DNA of 64,000 nt from Hungatella sp. UBA4396. GTDB lineage: Bacteria; Bacillota; Clostridia; Lachnospirales; Lachnospiraceae. The position numbers and the translations under genes are program-made. The stretch lies in contig DGRE01000045.1 in assembly GCA_002389905.1 (NCBI GenBank), forward strand, positions 65,223 to 129,222. Direction: 5' to 3'. The notes below the pieces were generated by a model, which was given only the letters and a program-made list of their open reading frames with translations, searched no databases and was not told the origin of the DNA. Positions 1-8,562 of the stretch are shown piece by piece; position 1 is the first letter of the stretch; the number at the start of each line of letters is the position of its first letter.

Positions 1-171
1 GGACAGGTTCCTCAGGAAAAAGGCTTTTTAAATGAAGTTCTGTCAAATTCTGTTCTCTTTGGTACTGATCTGGTAAAGGCAGGCTTGTCTGAAAAAATCG
101 AAGGCATGTTCTGCGAAATGCTGGAAGGCCCCGGAGCAGTCAGAAAAACCTTAAAGAAATATATGAAATAG
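1..171 (+). CDS. C-terminal fragment, possible mannitol dehydrogenase-family protein
   Basis: An open frame runs in from the left edge and ends with TAG, giving 56 residues. The tail contains LFGTDLVKAGLSEKIEGMF followed by GPGAVRKTLKKYMK. This resembles, from memory, the C-terminal helices of the polyol/mannitol dehydrogenase family of NAD-dependent oxidoreductases. No catalytic residues are in view, so the substrate cannot be named. A gap of 87 bp without an obvious terminator separates it from the ferredoxin. The reading frame is clear; the family call is tentative. Confidence 0.45.
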   Translation, partial: GQVPQEKGFLNEVLSNSVLFGTDLVKAGLSEKIEGMFCEMLEGPGAVRKTLKKYMK

Positions 172-258
172 TAAATGTGACCCGGTCACGGAAAAGAAAA
201 ACTGAAACTGCTATGATAAATACTGAGAAAATCACCTGAAAAAGGAGAGGAAACAGTG

Positions 259-489
259 ATGGCAGTTCAGAAAAGTAAGAAATATGCGTCAGTCCATGAG
301 CCCCTTTGTGTGGCTTGCGGCTGCTGCATCAAGGTGTGTCCCAAGGGAGCCATAAGTGTTCCCAAGGGAATTCACGCCGTAGTGGATCTGGCCGCATGCA
401 TTGGCTGCGGCCTTTGTGCAAAGGCATGTCCGGCCTCCGTAATCACAGTGAAAGCTGTAGAAATGGAGGTGGGGACAGGTGAAAGGTAA
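259..489 (+). CDS. 2[4Fe-4S] bacterial-type ferredoxin
   Basis: A 76-residue soluble electron carrier. Two complete CxxCxxCxxxCP motifs are visible, CVACGCCIKVCP near residue 17 and CIGCGLCAKACP near residue 47, so it should bind two [4Fe-4S] clusters. I chose ATG at 259 because AAGGAGAGG lies 8 nt upstream; the in-frame GTG at 256 would sit too close. The stop overlaps the next gene by 11 nt, so the two are probably translationally coupled. It may hand electrons to the NapH-like membrane protein encoded next, which is an inference from the overlap. Confidence 0.88.
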   Translation: MAVQKSKKYASVHEPLCVACGCCIKVCPKGAISVPKGIHAVVDLAACIGCGLCAKACPASVITVKAVEMEVGTGER

Positions 490-1057
490 GAAAAAATACT
501 GGTACGATTATCTTTGGATTTTATCCTCCATGTATCTGGTTTTAGGCTTGTTTAACATTCTTTTTGCCTGGCTGGGGCTTATCTGCTTTTTTACACCCCT
601 CCTCATCTCCATGGTCAAAGGGAACAAGGCTTACTGCAACAAATACTGCGGAAGAGGGCAGCTCTTTGAGCTGCTGGGGAACAGGCTGAAATTATCCAGA
701 AAAAAGGATATACCGGGATTTATAAAAAGCCGGTGGTTCCGATATGGCTTTTTGGCGTTTTTTATGGTGATGTTTGGAAATATGCTGTTTTCCACATACA
801 TGGTCTTTTCCGGAGCAAACGGGTTAAAAGAAACAGTGAAACTATTATGGACCTTTAACCTGCCCTGGCATTTTGCCTATAACGGAACAGCGCCGGAGCC
901 CTGGATGGCTCAGTTTGCCTTTGGATTTTACAGCGTAATGCTGACCTCAACGGTTCTTGGCATGATTACCATGATTCTTTATAAGCCCAGGTCCTGGTGT
1001 GTATACTGCCCCATGGGAACCATGACTCAGGGAATTTGTCAATTAAAGAATAAATAG
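479..1057 (+). CDS. NapH/CcoG-like membrane iron-sulfur protein
   Basis: A 192-residue integral membrane protein starting with GTG, with GGAGGTGGGG just upstream. Hydrophobic segments lie near residues 12-45, 88-112 and 145-168. Two cysteine groups are present: CNKYC after the first membrane region and CVYCPMG...GIC at the C-terminus. These resemble the Cys-rich loops of NapH-type 4Fe-4S proteins, but the usual full ferredoxin domain is absent. It overlaps the ferredoxin gene, which suggests a small membrane redox module. The partner and the physiological reaction are unknown. Confidence 0.6.
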   Translation: MKGKKKYWYDYLWILSSMYLVLGLFNILFAWLGLICFFTPLLISMVKGNKAYCNKYCGRGQLFELLGNRLKLSRKKDIPGFIKSRWFRYGFLAFFMVMFGNMLFSTYMVFSGANGLKETVKLLWTFNLPWHFAYNGTAPEPWMAQFAFGFYSVMLTSTVLGMITMILYKPRSWCVYCPMGTMTQGICQLKNK

Positions 1058-1077
1058 AGAGAATAAATAGAGGATTT

Positions 1078-1107
1078 TTCATAAGCTATTGATAAATATG
1101 GTATAAT
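1078..1107 (+). promoter_or_regulatory. SigmaA-type promoter for rubredoxin
   Basis: A perfect extended -10 (TGGTATAAT, ending at 1107) is preceded by a weak TTCATA -35 with an 18-bp spacer. It lies 44 bp before the rubredoxin start and implies separate transcription from the upstream pair. Confidence 0.6.
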
Positions 1108-1150
1108 ATGCTATAAAGAAAGCACAGGAATTTAAAGGAGGTGAAGAGAG

Positions 1151-1312
1151 ATGACAAAGTATGTATGTGACGCCTGCGGATATATCTATGATCCAGAGGT
1201 AGGTGATTCTGATGCTGATATCGCAGCAGGTACATCATTTGAAGATTTACCTGAGGATTGGGTTTGTCCACTTTGTGGAGTTGGCAAGGACGATTTTTCC
1301 CCAGTGGAATAA
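1151..1312 (+). CDS. Rubredoxin
   Basis: A 53-residue protein starting MTKYVCDACGYIYDPEVGD and containing DWVCPLCGVGKDDF near the end. The two CxxCG pairs (CDACG and CPLCG) supply the four cysteine ligands of a mononuclear iron site, and the length is typical of the family. It is a small cytoplasmic one-electron carrier, in anaerobes often serving oxygen or superoxide detoxification. The ribosome site AAAGGAGGTG sits 8 nt before the ATG. It has its own promoter and terminator, so it is probably monocistronic. Confidence 0.95.
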   Translation: MTKYVCDACGYIYDPEVGDSDADIAAGTSFEDLPEDWVCPLCGVGKDDFSPVE

Positions 1313-1340
1313 GATTTGGGATGTTTCATTTAATAAAAAG

Positions 1341-1384
1341 ACCTTCAGACAGGAGTAAGCAATTACCCTGGCTGAAGGTTTTTT
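1341..1384 (+). terminator. Rho-independent terminator after rubredoxin
   Basis: ACCTTCAG pairs with CTGAAGGT and is followed by a run of T. It lies just past the rubredoxin stop and also faces the end of the minus-strand subtilase gene. Confidence 0.85.
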
Positions 1385-1396
1385 GGTGTGGAGAAT

Positions 1397-3070
1397 TCAC
1401 TGGCCGTTAAAGCGTTCAAACAGCTGGTTTACATCAATCTGGCCATATCCCCAGATATTGTTGGGATATGTATTGGTCAGGGACCGGTTTGCACCGCCGA
1501 TTAACAGGCGGTTGATGTTGTTTCCCGTCATTCGGGGATAATTTTCCTTGACAATGGCCCATTCCAGAACCATGGCAATGATGCCGGCAGCGTGTGCGGC
1601 GGCGGCTCCGGTGCCTGTTACCGCCCCGTACCGGTTTCCCGGAATGGCACAGGGAAGGTCGTAGCCGGGAGCTGCCAGGTCCGGTTTGACGATGCCGATT
1701 CTGGTATATCCTCTGCCGGATTCGTTTAAGATGCTGTTGCTTAGCTGGTTATAAGCGGACACGGTCAGCTGGTGGGTAGCATTTCCGGGAGAGGTCACGG
1801 TGGTATTAGGGTTTGAATTGAGGAAAAAGGTTTCATTTGAAATAATGTTTCCCGACGGCAGCCAGCAATGAAAGGAAAATGGCTCACTTTCCGGGTTTTG
1901 CACCCGCAGATACCAGATTCCGGGAAGGGGATTTTGAAACCGCAGCAGGATGAGCTGATCCCCTGTTTCCTCTTCAAAGATAATGTTATTGACGTAGACA
2001 ATGGTCTGGTTAAAGATAAAGCTGAATCTTCTGCACTGGTTTAAGGCGGGGAAAACCGGCTGGGTGGACTCCCTGTTGGGCGAGGACACATCAATGGAAA
2101 GCCTTGCCGGGGAATAGGACCAGATTTCCATGGAAAACATCTTGTCATCGTTCCCCACCCTCATCTCAATATCATTGTAGTAGGGAGCTGCGGTGGTGGA
2201 ATTAAAATAATGTCTCTGGTTATTTCCTTCATTTCCCGCTGCAACGGAGATTCCGATTCCCGGAAGCAGGGAAAGGTAATCGATGTAGGTGCTGGTGGTT
2301 CCTCTTCCGTCATGGCCTCCCTGGCTGCTGGACAAGGCTATGCATATGACCAGAGGCCTGCCTGCCTGCTCTGAAATGGTTATAGAGTACCGGATTCCAA
2401 GGATAATATCGGATTCCTGGTAGCATAGCACATCGGACGGGACAAAATAAATCCTCTTTGTATTTTCCTTTGCCTCTTTCAGCTTGACGATAATGTACTC
2501 GGCCTGGGGTGCAACGCCGCTGAAGGTGCCGTCTTCATTTGGAGTGCCTGCCATAATGCTGGCTATGGATGTTCCGTGGCCGTTGGTATCGGTTACGGGG
2601 ACTAAGGAGGAAGGATTTTCGGAACTCAAGGCATCGTTGATCTGTTCCATGGTGTATTGTGATCCAAAGGTGAAGGTGTCTGGAATTGTGCCGGTTTGGT
2701 CGGTCTGATCCCACATGGAGAGGATGCGGGTGGTTCCGTCCTGGTTCCGGAATGCCTGATGCTGATAGTCGATTCCGGTATCTATGACGGCCACTAAGAC
2801 CCCTTGGCCGAACAATGCCAGCTCAGGGTTTGACTGTACTGCCGTAACCCCGGACTTTTCCAGGCTGACAGTGGAACTGAGAGTATAGAGGGTGGGGAAG
2901 CTGTGGTAAGAATGACGCCCTAAATCACAGGGATTCACGCTGCCGGCAGGAAGGTGAAGCAGGGAATTTCTGTCGTTTAAGTAGGTGATGTTGTCGCTGG
3001 TATCGTAGGTAGGAACTAAGATATTGCTGATAATCAGATCGTAGTAATTATTATCCAGTGCTTTTACCAA
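1397..3070 (-). CDS. Csp-like S8 subtilase with Ser-to-Gly active site
   Basis: A 557-residue subtilisin-fold protein without a signal peptide, organised like clostridial Csp proteins: an N-terminal prosegment-like region, the Asp motif VIDTGID (Asp97), the His motif NGHGTSIAS (His165), the oxyanion Asn in AAGNEGN, and a large insert. The Ser motif normally reads GTS; here it is TGTGAAAAHAAG, with Gly488 (codon GGA, 1607-1609) in the nucleophile position. It is therefore probably not an active serine protease. Clostridioides CspC, a germination pseudoprotease, is recalled to have Gly here too. The start is TTG, supported by GGGAGGA upstream. It lies 100 bp downstream of the amidase gene on the same strand. 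Confidence 0.85.
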   Translation of the reverse strand: MVKALDNNYYDLIISNILVPTYDTSDNITYLNDRNSLLHLPAGSVNPCDLGRHSYHSFPTLYTLSSTVSLEKSGVTAVQSNPELALFGQGVLVAVIDTGIDYQHQAFRNQDGTTRILSMWDQTDQTGTIPDTFTFGSQYTMEQINDALSSENPSSLVPVTDTNGHGTSIASIMAGTPNEDGTFSGVAPQAEYIIVKLKEAKENTKRIYFVPSDVLCYQESDIILGIRYSITISEQAGRPLVICIALSSSQGGHDGRGTTSTYIDYLSLLPGIGISVAAGNEGNNQRHYFNSTTAAPYYNDIEMRVGNDDKMFSMEIWSYSPARLSIDVSSPNRESTQPVFPALNQCRRFSFIFNQTIVYVNNIIFEEETGDQLILLRFQNPLPGIWYLRVQNPESEPFSFHCWLPSGNIISNETFFLNSNPNTTVTSPGNATHQLTVSAYNQLSNSILNESGRGYTRIGIVKPDLAAPGYDLPCAIPGNRYGAVTGTGAAAAHAAGIIAMVLEWAIVKENYPRMTGNNINRLLIGGANRSLTNTYPNNIWGYGQIDVNQLFERFNGQ

Positions 3071-3170
3071 AATCAGTCCTCCCTGTCGGATCGGTACAAT
3101 GCATATTAATACATTTTATGCGGCAGGGAGGATATTATGATTGTTAAGACATGCCCGGTTTTGGTCCGGT

Positions 3171-4025
3171 TTATTGTGATATGAGCTTGGGAGCCTTTCC
3201 GGCTTTTTCCAGATATTCTATGATTCCTTTGGCATCAGCCTCTCCCAGAGCCTTATACTGTTCCTCCGTGGACAGGAATAGGGTTAAGTCGCTGGTGTGG
3301 TTTAAATAGCCGTGTTCAATAATAAAGCCGCGGATGCCATACATCTGGGAGTAACGGGGAATGGCGTAATAGTCGGCTGTGCTTCCGTCGGGATATAAGG
3401 TTCCGTTTTGGGAATCTTTCAGAAGCAGTCCCCGGTTGTGAAGGCCCAGGGCATTTAAGTGTTTTAAAATGGTGTTGGCGGCCTCCTGGGACTGACGGGC
3501 AATCTCATTATTGTAGCGCCCCACAGCCGGAGACATGGAGCTGACCCCGTATGCATTCCGCTCTGTTCCATTGCCCGCTATGGAATCCACATGCTGGCTT
3601 ACGAATAAATCTGCCTGTACAGAAGCTGCAAAGGCGGCTCTTTGATCCAGGGGGACGCTTACTTCTGCGCTGTCCTTGGTCAGATAGACCTTGTAGTTGG
3701 TATGCTGCTCCAAATACTCCTTAGTATAGCCTGCGATCTTCATAACGATCAGATCTTCGTAATAGGTGGCGCCTTCGTATTCAAACCTGCATCCGGAGTA
3801 ATGGCCTTCTGTTTTTCCGTGTCCCGGATCCAGAACCACCACCATGGGCCCGCCAAGTCCAATGCCCGGCCCGATTTCCGGGATAGCGGTTTTGGTGACG
3901 GGAGGTGCAAAGGCTGGTCCCACTTCCTCTTCGGCCTGTGCGGCGGAAACGAAAGCACCGGAAATGAGAGCGGCCAGCAGAAGAGTTCTGCCGGAGGCCC
4001 GCAAAAGGTTTTTAAGCTGTATCAT
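3171..4025 (-). CDS. N-acetylmuramoyl-L-alanine amidase (Amidase_3)
   Basis: A 284-residue exported zinc amidase that cleaves the amide bond between MurNAc and the peptide stem in peptidoglycan. A signal peptide ends near SAAQAEE at about residue 32. The catalytic domain shows DPGHGKTEGH (first zinc His), a YYEDL glutamate, FVSQHVDS (second His) and IEHGYLNHTSD (catalytic Glu), which is the full Amidase_3 set. There are no separate wall-binding repeats. The ATG is preceded by AGGAGGACTC and an extended -10 promoter. It may be cotranscribed with the Csp-like gene, consistent with a role in sporulation or germination, but that is inference. Confidence 0.9.
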   Translation of the reverse strand: MIQLKNLLRASGRTLLLAALISGAFVSAAQAEEEVGPAFAPPVTKTAIPEIGPGIGLGGPMVVVLDPGHGKTEGHYSGCRFEYEGATYYEDLIVMKIAGYTKEYLEQHTNYKVYLTKDSAEVSVPLDQRAAFAASVQADLFVSQHVDSIAGNGTERNAYGVSSMSPAVGRYNNEIARQSQEAANTILKHLNALGLHNRGLLLKDSQNGTLYPDGSTADYYAIPRYSQMYGIRGFIIEHGYLNHTSDLTLFLSTEEQYKALGEADAKGIIEYLEKAGKAPKLISQ

Positions 4026-4060
4026 GATGAGTCCTCCTGAATTCTGACGTTTTTCCCTAT

Positions 4061-4069
4061 ATTATACCA
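4061..4069 (-). promoter_or_regulatory. Extended -10 promoter for the amidase gene
   Basis: Read on the minus strand the site is TGGTATAAT, a perfect extended -10. No good -35 is visible. It lies 36 bp upstream of the amidase ATG. Confidence 0.55.
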
Positions 4070-4165
4070 TTTTTCGCCGTCTCCTGTAAATGGTCTTCTT
4101 TCAATTTGTTTTTCTTTGTGATAAAATAAACAGACTGAAGGAAATGCAAAAAGGAGACAGGATTT

Positions 4166-5083
4166 ATGAAATATTATTTCGCCCCCATGGAGGGAATTAC
4201 AGGATATGTATACCGGAATGCGCACCGTAAGTTTTTTGACCAGATAGATGTGTACATGACTCCCTTTATTGTCCCGACCCAGAACAGAAAACTGACCTCC
4301 AGGGAGAAAAATGACATTCTGCCTGAGCACAATGAAGGGCTTTATGTGATTCCCCAGATTCTTACCAACAAGGGAGAGGATTTTATATGGGCGGCAGAAG
4401 AGATTAAAACATATGGCTATGACGAGGTGAACTTGAATCTGGGCTGCCCCTCAGGAACCGTGGTTTCCAAGAACAGGGGGTCCGGCTTTCTGGCTTATCC
4501 CGATCAGCTGGATCATTTTCTGGACCAGATTTTCACCGCACTGGATATGAAAATATCCATAAAGACCAGAATCGGAAAGGAAAGTCCTGAGGAATTTCAG
4601 CGGCTTCTGGAAATCTATGAGAAATATCCCCTAAAAGAGCTGATCATTCATCCCAGGGTCCAGACGGATTTTTATAAAAACCATCCCAACTGGGATGCAT
4701 TTGAAAAAGCAGTTTCAGGCAGCACCCATTCCCTGTGCTATAACGGGGATTTGTTTACGTCTGAGGCATATGACCGGTTTACAAATGCCTTTCCCCAGGT
4801 GGACAAGGTCATGCTGGGAAGAGGGCTGGTGGCAAATCCCGGACTGGCAGGGGAGATAAAGGACGGAAAGAAAATGGAAATGGAGCGGCTGAAGGCATTT
4901 CATGACCAGATATTGGCAGGATATGAACAGACCATACCGGGAGAGAGGAATGTGCTGTTTAAGATGAAAGAATTATGGGCCTATATGGGACAGATGTTTG
5001 AGGGAAGTGAGAAACAGATTAAAAAAATCAAAAAGTCCCAGCATTTGTCCGATTACCGGGAAGCAGTGGCCCATTTATTTTAG
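4166..5083 (+). CDS. tRNA-dihydrouridine synthase family protein
   Basis: A 305-residue FMN-dependent reductase that would convert uridine to dihydrouridine in tRNA. It begins with the FMN-barrel motif APMEGITG, carries NLGCPSGTVVSKNRGSG with the catalytic Cys, then IKTRIG and the phosphate-binding VMLGRGLVANPG. Length and motif order fit the DUS family. The sequence is divergent from DusB, so I leave the specificity open. The start is supported by AAGGAGA 7-8 nt upstream. It is a single gene between the divergent amidase and the deaminase operon. Confidence 0.85.
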   Translation: MKYYFAPMEGITGYVYRNAHRKFFDQIDVYMTPFIVPTQNRKLTSREKNDILPEHNEGLYVIPQILTNKGEDFIWAAEEIKTYGYDEVNLNLGCPSGTVVSKNRGSGFLAYPDQLDHFLDQIFTALDMKISIKTRIGKESPEEFQRLLEIYEKYPLKELIIHPRVQTDFYKNHPNWDAFEKAVSGSTHSLCYNGDLFTSEAYDRFTNAFPQVDKVMLGRGLVANPGLAGEIKDGKKMEMERLKAFHDQILAGYEQTIPGERNVLFKMKELWAYMGQMFEGSEKQIKKIKKSQHLSDYREAVAHLF

Positions 5084-5154
5084 AATTCTTATGAAAAGAA
5101 AGAAAATTGATTACAAAAAAATACAATAAGACGCAAAAAAATAATATTTTTAAC

Positions 5155-5185
5155 TTGAACCTATAGTAGATATAGGATGTATAAT
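5155..5185 (+). promoter_or_regulatory. MerR-type promoter with dyad in a 19-bp spacer
   Basis: TTGAAC and TATAAT are separated by 19 bp instead of the usual 17. The spacer holds a perfect inverted repeat, CCTATA-N5-TATAGG (5160-5176). Overlong spacers with a central dyad are the hallmark of promoters activated by MerR-family proteins through DNA unwinding. A MerR gene is the second gene of the operon that follows, so it is the obvious candidate regulator. Confidence 0.7.
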
Positions 5186-5237
5186 GATCCTGGTTAGAGA
5201 AAACGGCAGTTTGCCGCACTATGAACGGAGGAACAAT

Positions 5238-6632
5238 ATGGCTTCTAAACTTCTCATAAAAAATGCCAGGGCGATTGTGACCTGTGACCAATCGGATCAT
5301 GTATATAAAGATACGGATATTCTGATTGAAGGTCCAAAGATTGTGGCCATTGGAAAAGGGCTTTCCAGCGAAGGGGCCCAGGTCATTGACGGAACAGGAA
5401 AGTTTGTGTATCCGGGACTGATCAATACCCATCATCATTTCTTCCAGACCTTTGTAAGAAACCTGATCACCATTGACTATCCAAATCTGACGGTTATGGA
5501 CTGGATCCATAAGATCTATCAGATTTTTCAGTGTATTGACAATGATGTAATTTACTATTCCACACTCACAGCTTTTGCTGATCTTATCAAGCATGGATGT
5601 ACCACTGCTTTTGACCATCAGTATTGCTATACGAAGAAGACCGGAAAGGAACCTGTAGACAGGCAGATGGCGGCGGCAAAGCTGCTGGGAATCCGCTATC
5701 ATGCGGGCCGGGGCAGCAATACCCTTTCTCAGAGCCAGGGCAGTTCCATCCCGGACAACATGCTGGAAACCACCAGTGAATTTTTAAAGGATTGCGAAAG
5801 GCTGGTACGCCTTTACCACGACCCGGGTCCTTATTCCATGAGCCAGATCGTCATGGCCCCCTGTCAGCCCATTAACTGCCTTGCCGATACCTTTATTGAT
5901 ACGGTTCCGGCAGCCCGGGAAATGGGAGTGCGGATGCACACCCATCTGGGAGAAGGGGAAAACGAAGGAATCATAGCCCGTTACGGCAAACGGACCTTAG
6001 AGTGGTGCCGTGACATCGGCTTTATCGGAGAGGATGTCTGGTATGCCCATAACTGGGAGGTGCTTCCTGAGGAATATTCCATACTGGCTGAGACAAAGAC
6101 AGGAATTTCCCATTGTCCCACACCGGCAATCCTGGGAGGCTTTCCCATTCTGGATATGAAGGCCATGCAGGAGGCGGGGGTCCTTTTAAGCCTTGGCTGC
6201 GACGGCTCTGCTACCAATGACGGCTCCAATCTTCTTGATGCCCTCCGGGCAGCTTACCTCATGCAGTCCTACCACACAAAGGAACGGGGCGGCTGTGTAT
6301 CTGCTTATGATATGTTAAAGATTGCTACCATAAACGGGGCAAAGACCCTGGGAAGGCCTGATCTGGGTTCCTTAGAGCCGGAAAAGGCTGCGGATTTATT
6401 TATGATTGATTCAGAGACTCTGGAACTGGCAGGAGCAATTCATGACCCGAAAAATCTCCTTGGACGGGTTGGACTGACAGGAAATGTATGGCTTACTATG
6501 ATTAATGGAAATGTGGTTTATAAAGACGGCATTCTGACCGGTGTGGATGAAAAGAAGCTTGCCTTTGAGGGAGAAGCGGTCTGTAATAAGGTGATCCGGG
6601 AACCAAATGAAGCTTTTCGGATGTTCTTATAA
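5238..6632 (+). CDS. Amidohydrolase, 8-oxoguanine deaminase-like
   Basis: A 464-residue metal-dependent deaminase of the ATZ/TRZ (cytosine/guanine deaminase-like) amidohydrolase family. The metal site is complete: THHH after PGLIN, the HTHLGEGENE histidine and glutamate, the AHNW histidine and the SLGCDGSATND aspartate. The overall pattern, including SHCPTPA, best fits 8-oxoguanine deaminase or hydroxyatrazine-type enzymes. The ATG at 5238 is preferred over upstream starts because GGAGG lies 6 nt before it. It is the first gene of an operon with a MerR regulator and a nucleoside/base-type ABC importer, which supports a purine-like substrate. Exact substrate uncertain. Confidence 0.75.
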   Translation: MASKLLIKNARAIVTCDQSDHVYKDTDILIEGPKIVAIGKGLSSEGAQVIDGTGKFVYPGLINTHHHFFQTFVRNLITIDYPNLTVMDWIHKIYQIFQCIDNDVIYYSTLTAFADLIKHGCTTAFDHQYCYTKKTGKEPVDRQMAAAKLLGIRYHAGRGSNTLSQSQGSSIPDNMLETTSEFLKDCERLVRLYHDPGPYSMSQIVMAPCQPINCLADTFIDTVPAAREMGVRMHTHLGEGENEGIIARYGKRTLEWCRDIGFIGEDVWYAHNWEVLPEEYSILAETKTGISHCPTPAILGGFPILDMKAMQEAGVLLSLGCDGSATNDGSNLLDALRAAYLMQSYHTKERGGCVSAYDMLKIATINGAKTLGRPDLGSLEPEKAADLFMIDSETLELAGAIHDPKNLLGRVGLTGNVWLTMINGNVVYKDGILTGVDEKKLAFEGEAVCNKVIREPNEAFRMFL

Positions 6633-6667
6633 AAATTTCTATTATTTGTGAAGGTGAGGAAAACGGT

Positions 6668-7426
6668 TTGAAGGATTTTTTATCCATAGGAGAAATGGGT
6701 TCCTTGTTTGGGCTGAATATTCAGACTTTATATTATTATGACAGCATCGGAATATTCTGCCCCAGGCAGAGGGACCCCAAAAACGGCAGGAGAAAATACG
6801 AGTTCGATCAGGTTTACGAGCTGGCTACCATTTGCTATATGCGAAAGCTTGGGTACTCTCTGGAGGAGATAACCGCCAAGCGGAGAATCCAGCATGTCCA
6901 TTCGTCCCTGGAATCCTTAAGGAAGCGTTCAGAAGAGCTTCACAGGCAGTGGAAGGAGTTGTTTTCCATTGATGAAGCAATTCAAAGAAAGCTTGCCTTT
7001 ATTGAGGAGGAGATGAAGGATATTCAGCCGGACCAGATCACAATCCGCTACTGTCCGGAACGGGCTTACATCGCCATTGGAGAAGAAGAACTGATTTACC
7101 GGCAGAATTCTTTTTATTTTTACCCCACCATTGCCTTTTATGAAGGTAGTTTAAAATATTTCGGAGCTTACTTATACCCTTCCAAAGGGCCTTTGCCGGA
7201 ATTTGTGAAGGAGGATCAGATTCGCAGGATCCCGGCAGGAGATTATCTGTGCGGCTACCATCTGGGTTCCTATGACAAGGTTCCCCAGACCATGGAACAC
7301 CTGCGAAAGTCCAGGCCTGATTTGAAATTGGAAGACCTTACCGTTAATTTTAATATTCTGGATCAGTTTGTGGAGAATGACAGTTCCAACTACATTACCC
7401 TGGCTCAGATCCGGATATTGGAATAA
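6668..7426 (+). CDS. MerR-family regulator with effector domain
   Basis: A 252-residue regulator with a TTG start preceded by AAGGTGAGGA. The N-terminal winged helix reads FLSIGEMGSLFGLNIQTLYYYDSIGIF, the standard MerR DNA-binding start, followed by a dimerisation coiled coil near residues 75-115. The C-terminal half resembles the GyrI-like ligand domain found in BmrR/BltR. No metal-binding Cys cluster is visible, so an organic effector is expected. It sits between the deaminase and the transporter with gaps of 35 and 42 bp. It probably controls the long-spacer promoter upstream of the deaminase. Confidence 0.85.
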   Translation: MKDFLSIGEMGSLFGLNIQTLYYYDSIGIFCPRQRDPKNGRRKYEFDQVYELATICYMRKLGYSLEEITAKRRIQHVHSSLESLRKRSEELHRQWKELFSIDEAIQRKLAFIEEEMKDIQPDQITIRYCPERAYIAIGEEELIYRQNSFYFYPTIAFYEGSLKYFGAYLYPSKGPLPEFVKEDQIRRIPAGDYLCGYHLGSYDKVPQTMEHLRKSRPDLKLEDLTVNFNILDQFVENDSSNYITLAQIRILE

Positions 7427-7468
7427 ATAAACTATAAACAAAAGGAACAACAAGAGAGGAAAACGAGG

Positions 7469-8551
7469 ATGAGAAAAATGAAAAAGTTAGCGGCACTGAT
7501 TCTTACGGCTTCAATGGCAGCAGCAGCTTTGGCAGGCTGCGGGGGAAAAGCAGCAGACACAAGCGCAACAACCAGTACCACAAGTGCACCGGAGACAAAG
7601 ACGGAGGCTGCAAAGGCTGAAACAACAAAAGCGGCTTCTGAGACAAAGGGATTAAAGGTAGCACTTCTGCTTTCCGGCGCAGCCAATGATATGGGCTGGT
7701 GCCAGACCGCTTATGACGGATTAAAGGTTCTGGAATCCGATTATGGGTGTGAGATTTCCTATACGGAGAATTTAACACCTGATGACATTGAAGCTGCATT
7801 TGCGGATTATGCTGCAAACGGATACGATGTGGTGATCGGCCATGGCTATGAGTTCGGTGATCCGGCCGTAGAGGTGGCAGAGCAGTATCCGGATACGAAG
7901 TTCATTGTAACAGAAGGTGAAGTTTCGGCTGAAAATGTGGCTTCCTATGTGACCAAGTGCGAAGAAGGCGGTTACATCATGGGAATGCTGGCAGCCGGAT
8001 TGTCCAAGAGCAATAAGGTAGGTTTTGTAGGCCCCATCCAGGGAGCGTCTTTGGTAAAGATCATGAACGGCTTTGAAGACGGAGCCAAGGCTGTCAATCC
8101 GAATATTGAGGTTCAGACTGCCTGGACAGGTTCCTTTACGGATACAGCCCTTGGAAAAGAAGCGGCTCAGGCCATGATCGACAACGGCGTGGATGTAATC
8201 GGACACTGTGCCAATGAGTCCGGTACAGGCGCTATCAATGCGGCAAAGGAAGCAGGAGTTTTCGCTACCGGAGATTCCTACGATCAGAACGCACTGGCTC
8301 CTCAGACTGTGGTTTCCTCTTCTGTATACCACATTCCAAATGTAATTGAAACAGCTTTCCAAAGTGTTGAAAACGGAACATTTGAGGGCGGTATTTATAA
8401 TCTGGGCATGAGGGAAGATGCGGTCAGCATTGCGCCTTACCACGATTTAGATGCTGAAGTTCCCCAGGAGTTAAAAGATGAGATCGAGAGAACAATATCA
8501 GCCATTACAGAAGGACAATTTACCGTGCCTCTTGATACAAAGGTGAGATAG
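7469..8551 (+). CDS. BMP-family substrate-binding lipoprotein
   Basis: A 360-residue extracellular binding protein. The lipobox LAGC lies at about residue 23, after a short positively charged signal, and is followed by a Thr/Ala/Lys-rich linker to about residue 65. The mature domain has the BMP/PnrA pattern (DMGWCQTAYDGL, VIGHGYEFGDPA, GFVGPIQG). The family binds nucleosides or related bases in several bacteria. It is followed within 12 bp by its ATPase gene and by two permease genes. The neighbouring deaminase suggests the imported ligand is a purine or purine-like base. Confidence 0.88.
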   Translation: MRKMKKLAALILTASMAAAALAGCGGKAADTSATTSTTSAPETKTEAAKAETTKAASETKGLKVALLLSGAANDMGWCQTAYDGLKVLESDYGCEISYTENLTPDDIEAAFADYAANGYDVVIGHGYEFGDPAVEVAEQYPDTKFIVTEGEVSAENVASYVTKCEEGGYIMGMLAAGLSKSNKVGFVGPIQGASLVKIMNGFEDGAKAVNPNIEVQTAWTGSFTDTALGKEAAQAMIDNGVDVIGHCANESGTGAINAAKEAGVFATGDSYDQNALAPQTVVSSSVYHIPNVIETAFQSVENGTFEGGIYNLGMREDAVSIAPYHDLDAEVPQELKDEIERTISAITEGQFTVPLDTKVR

Positions 8552-8562
8552 GGAGCAGTATT

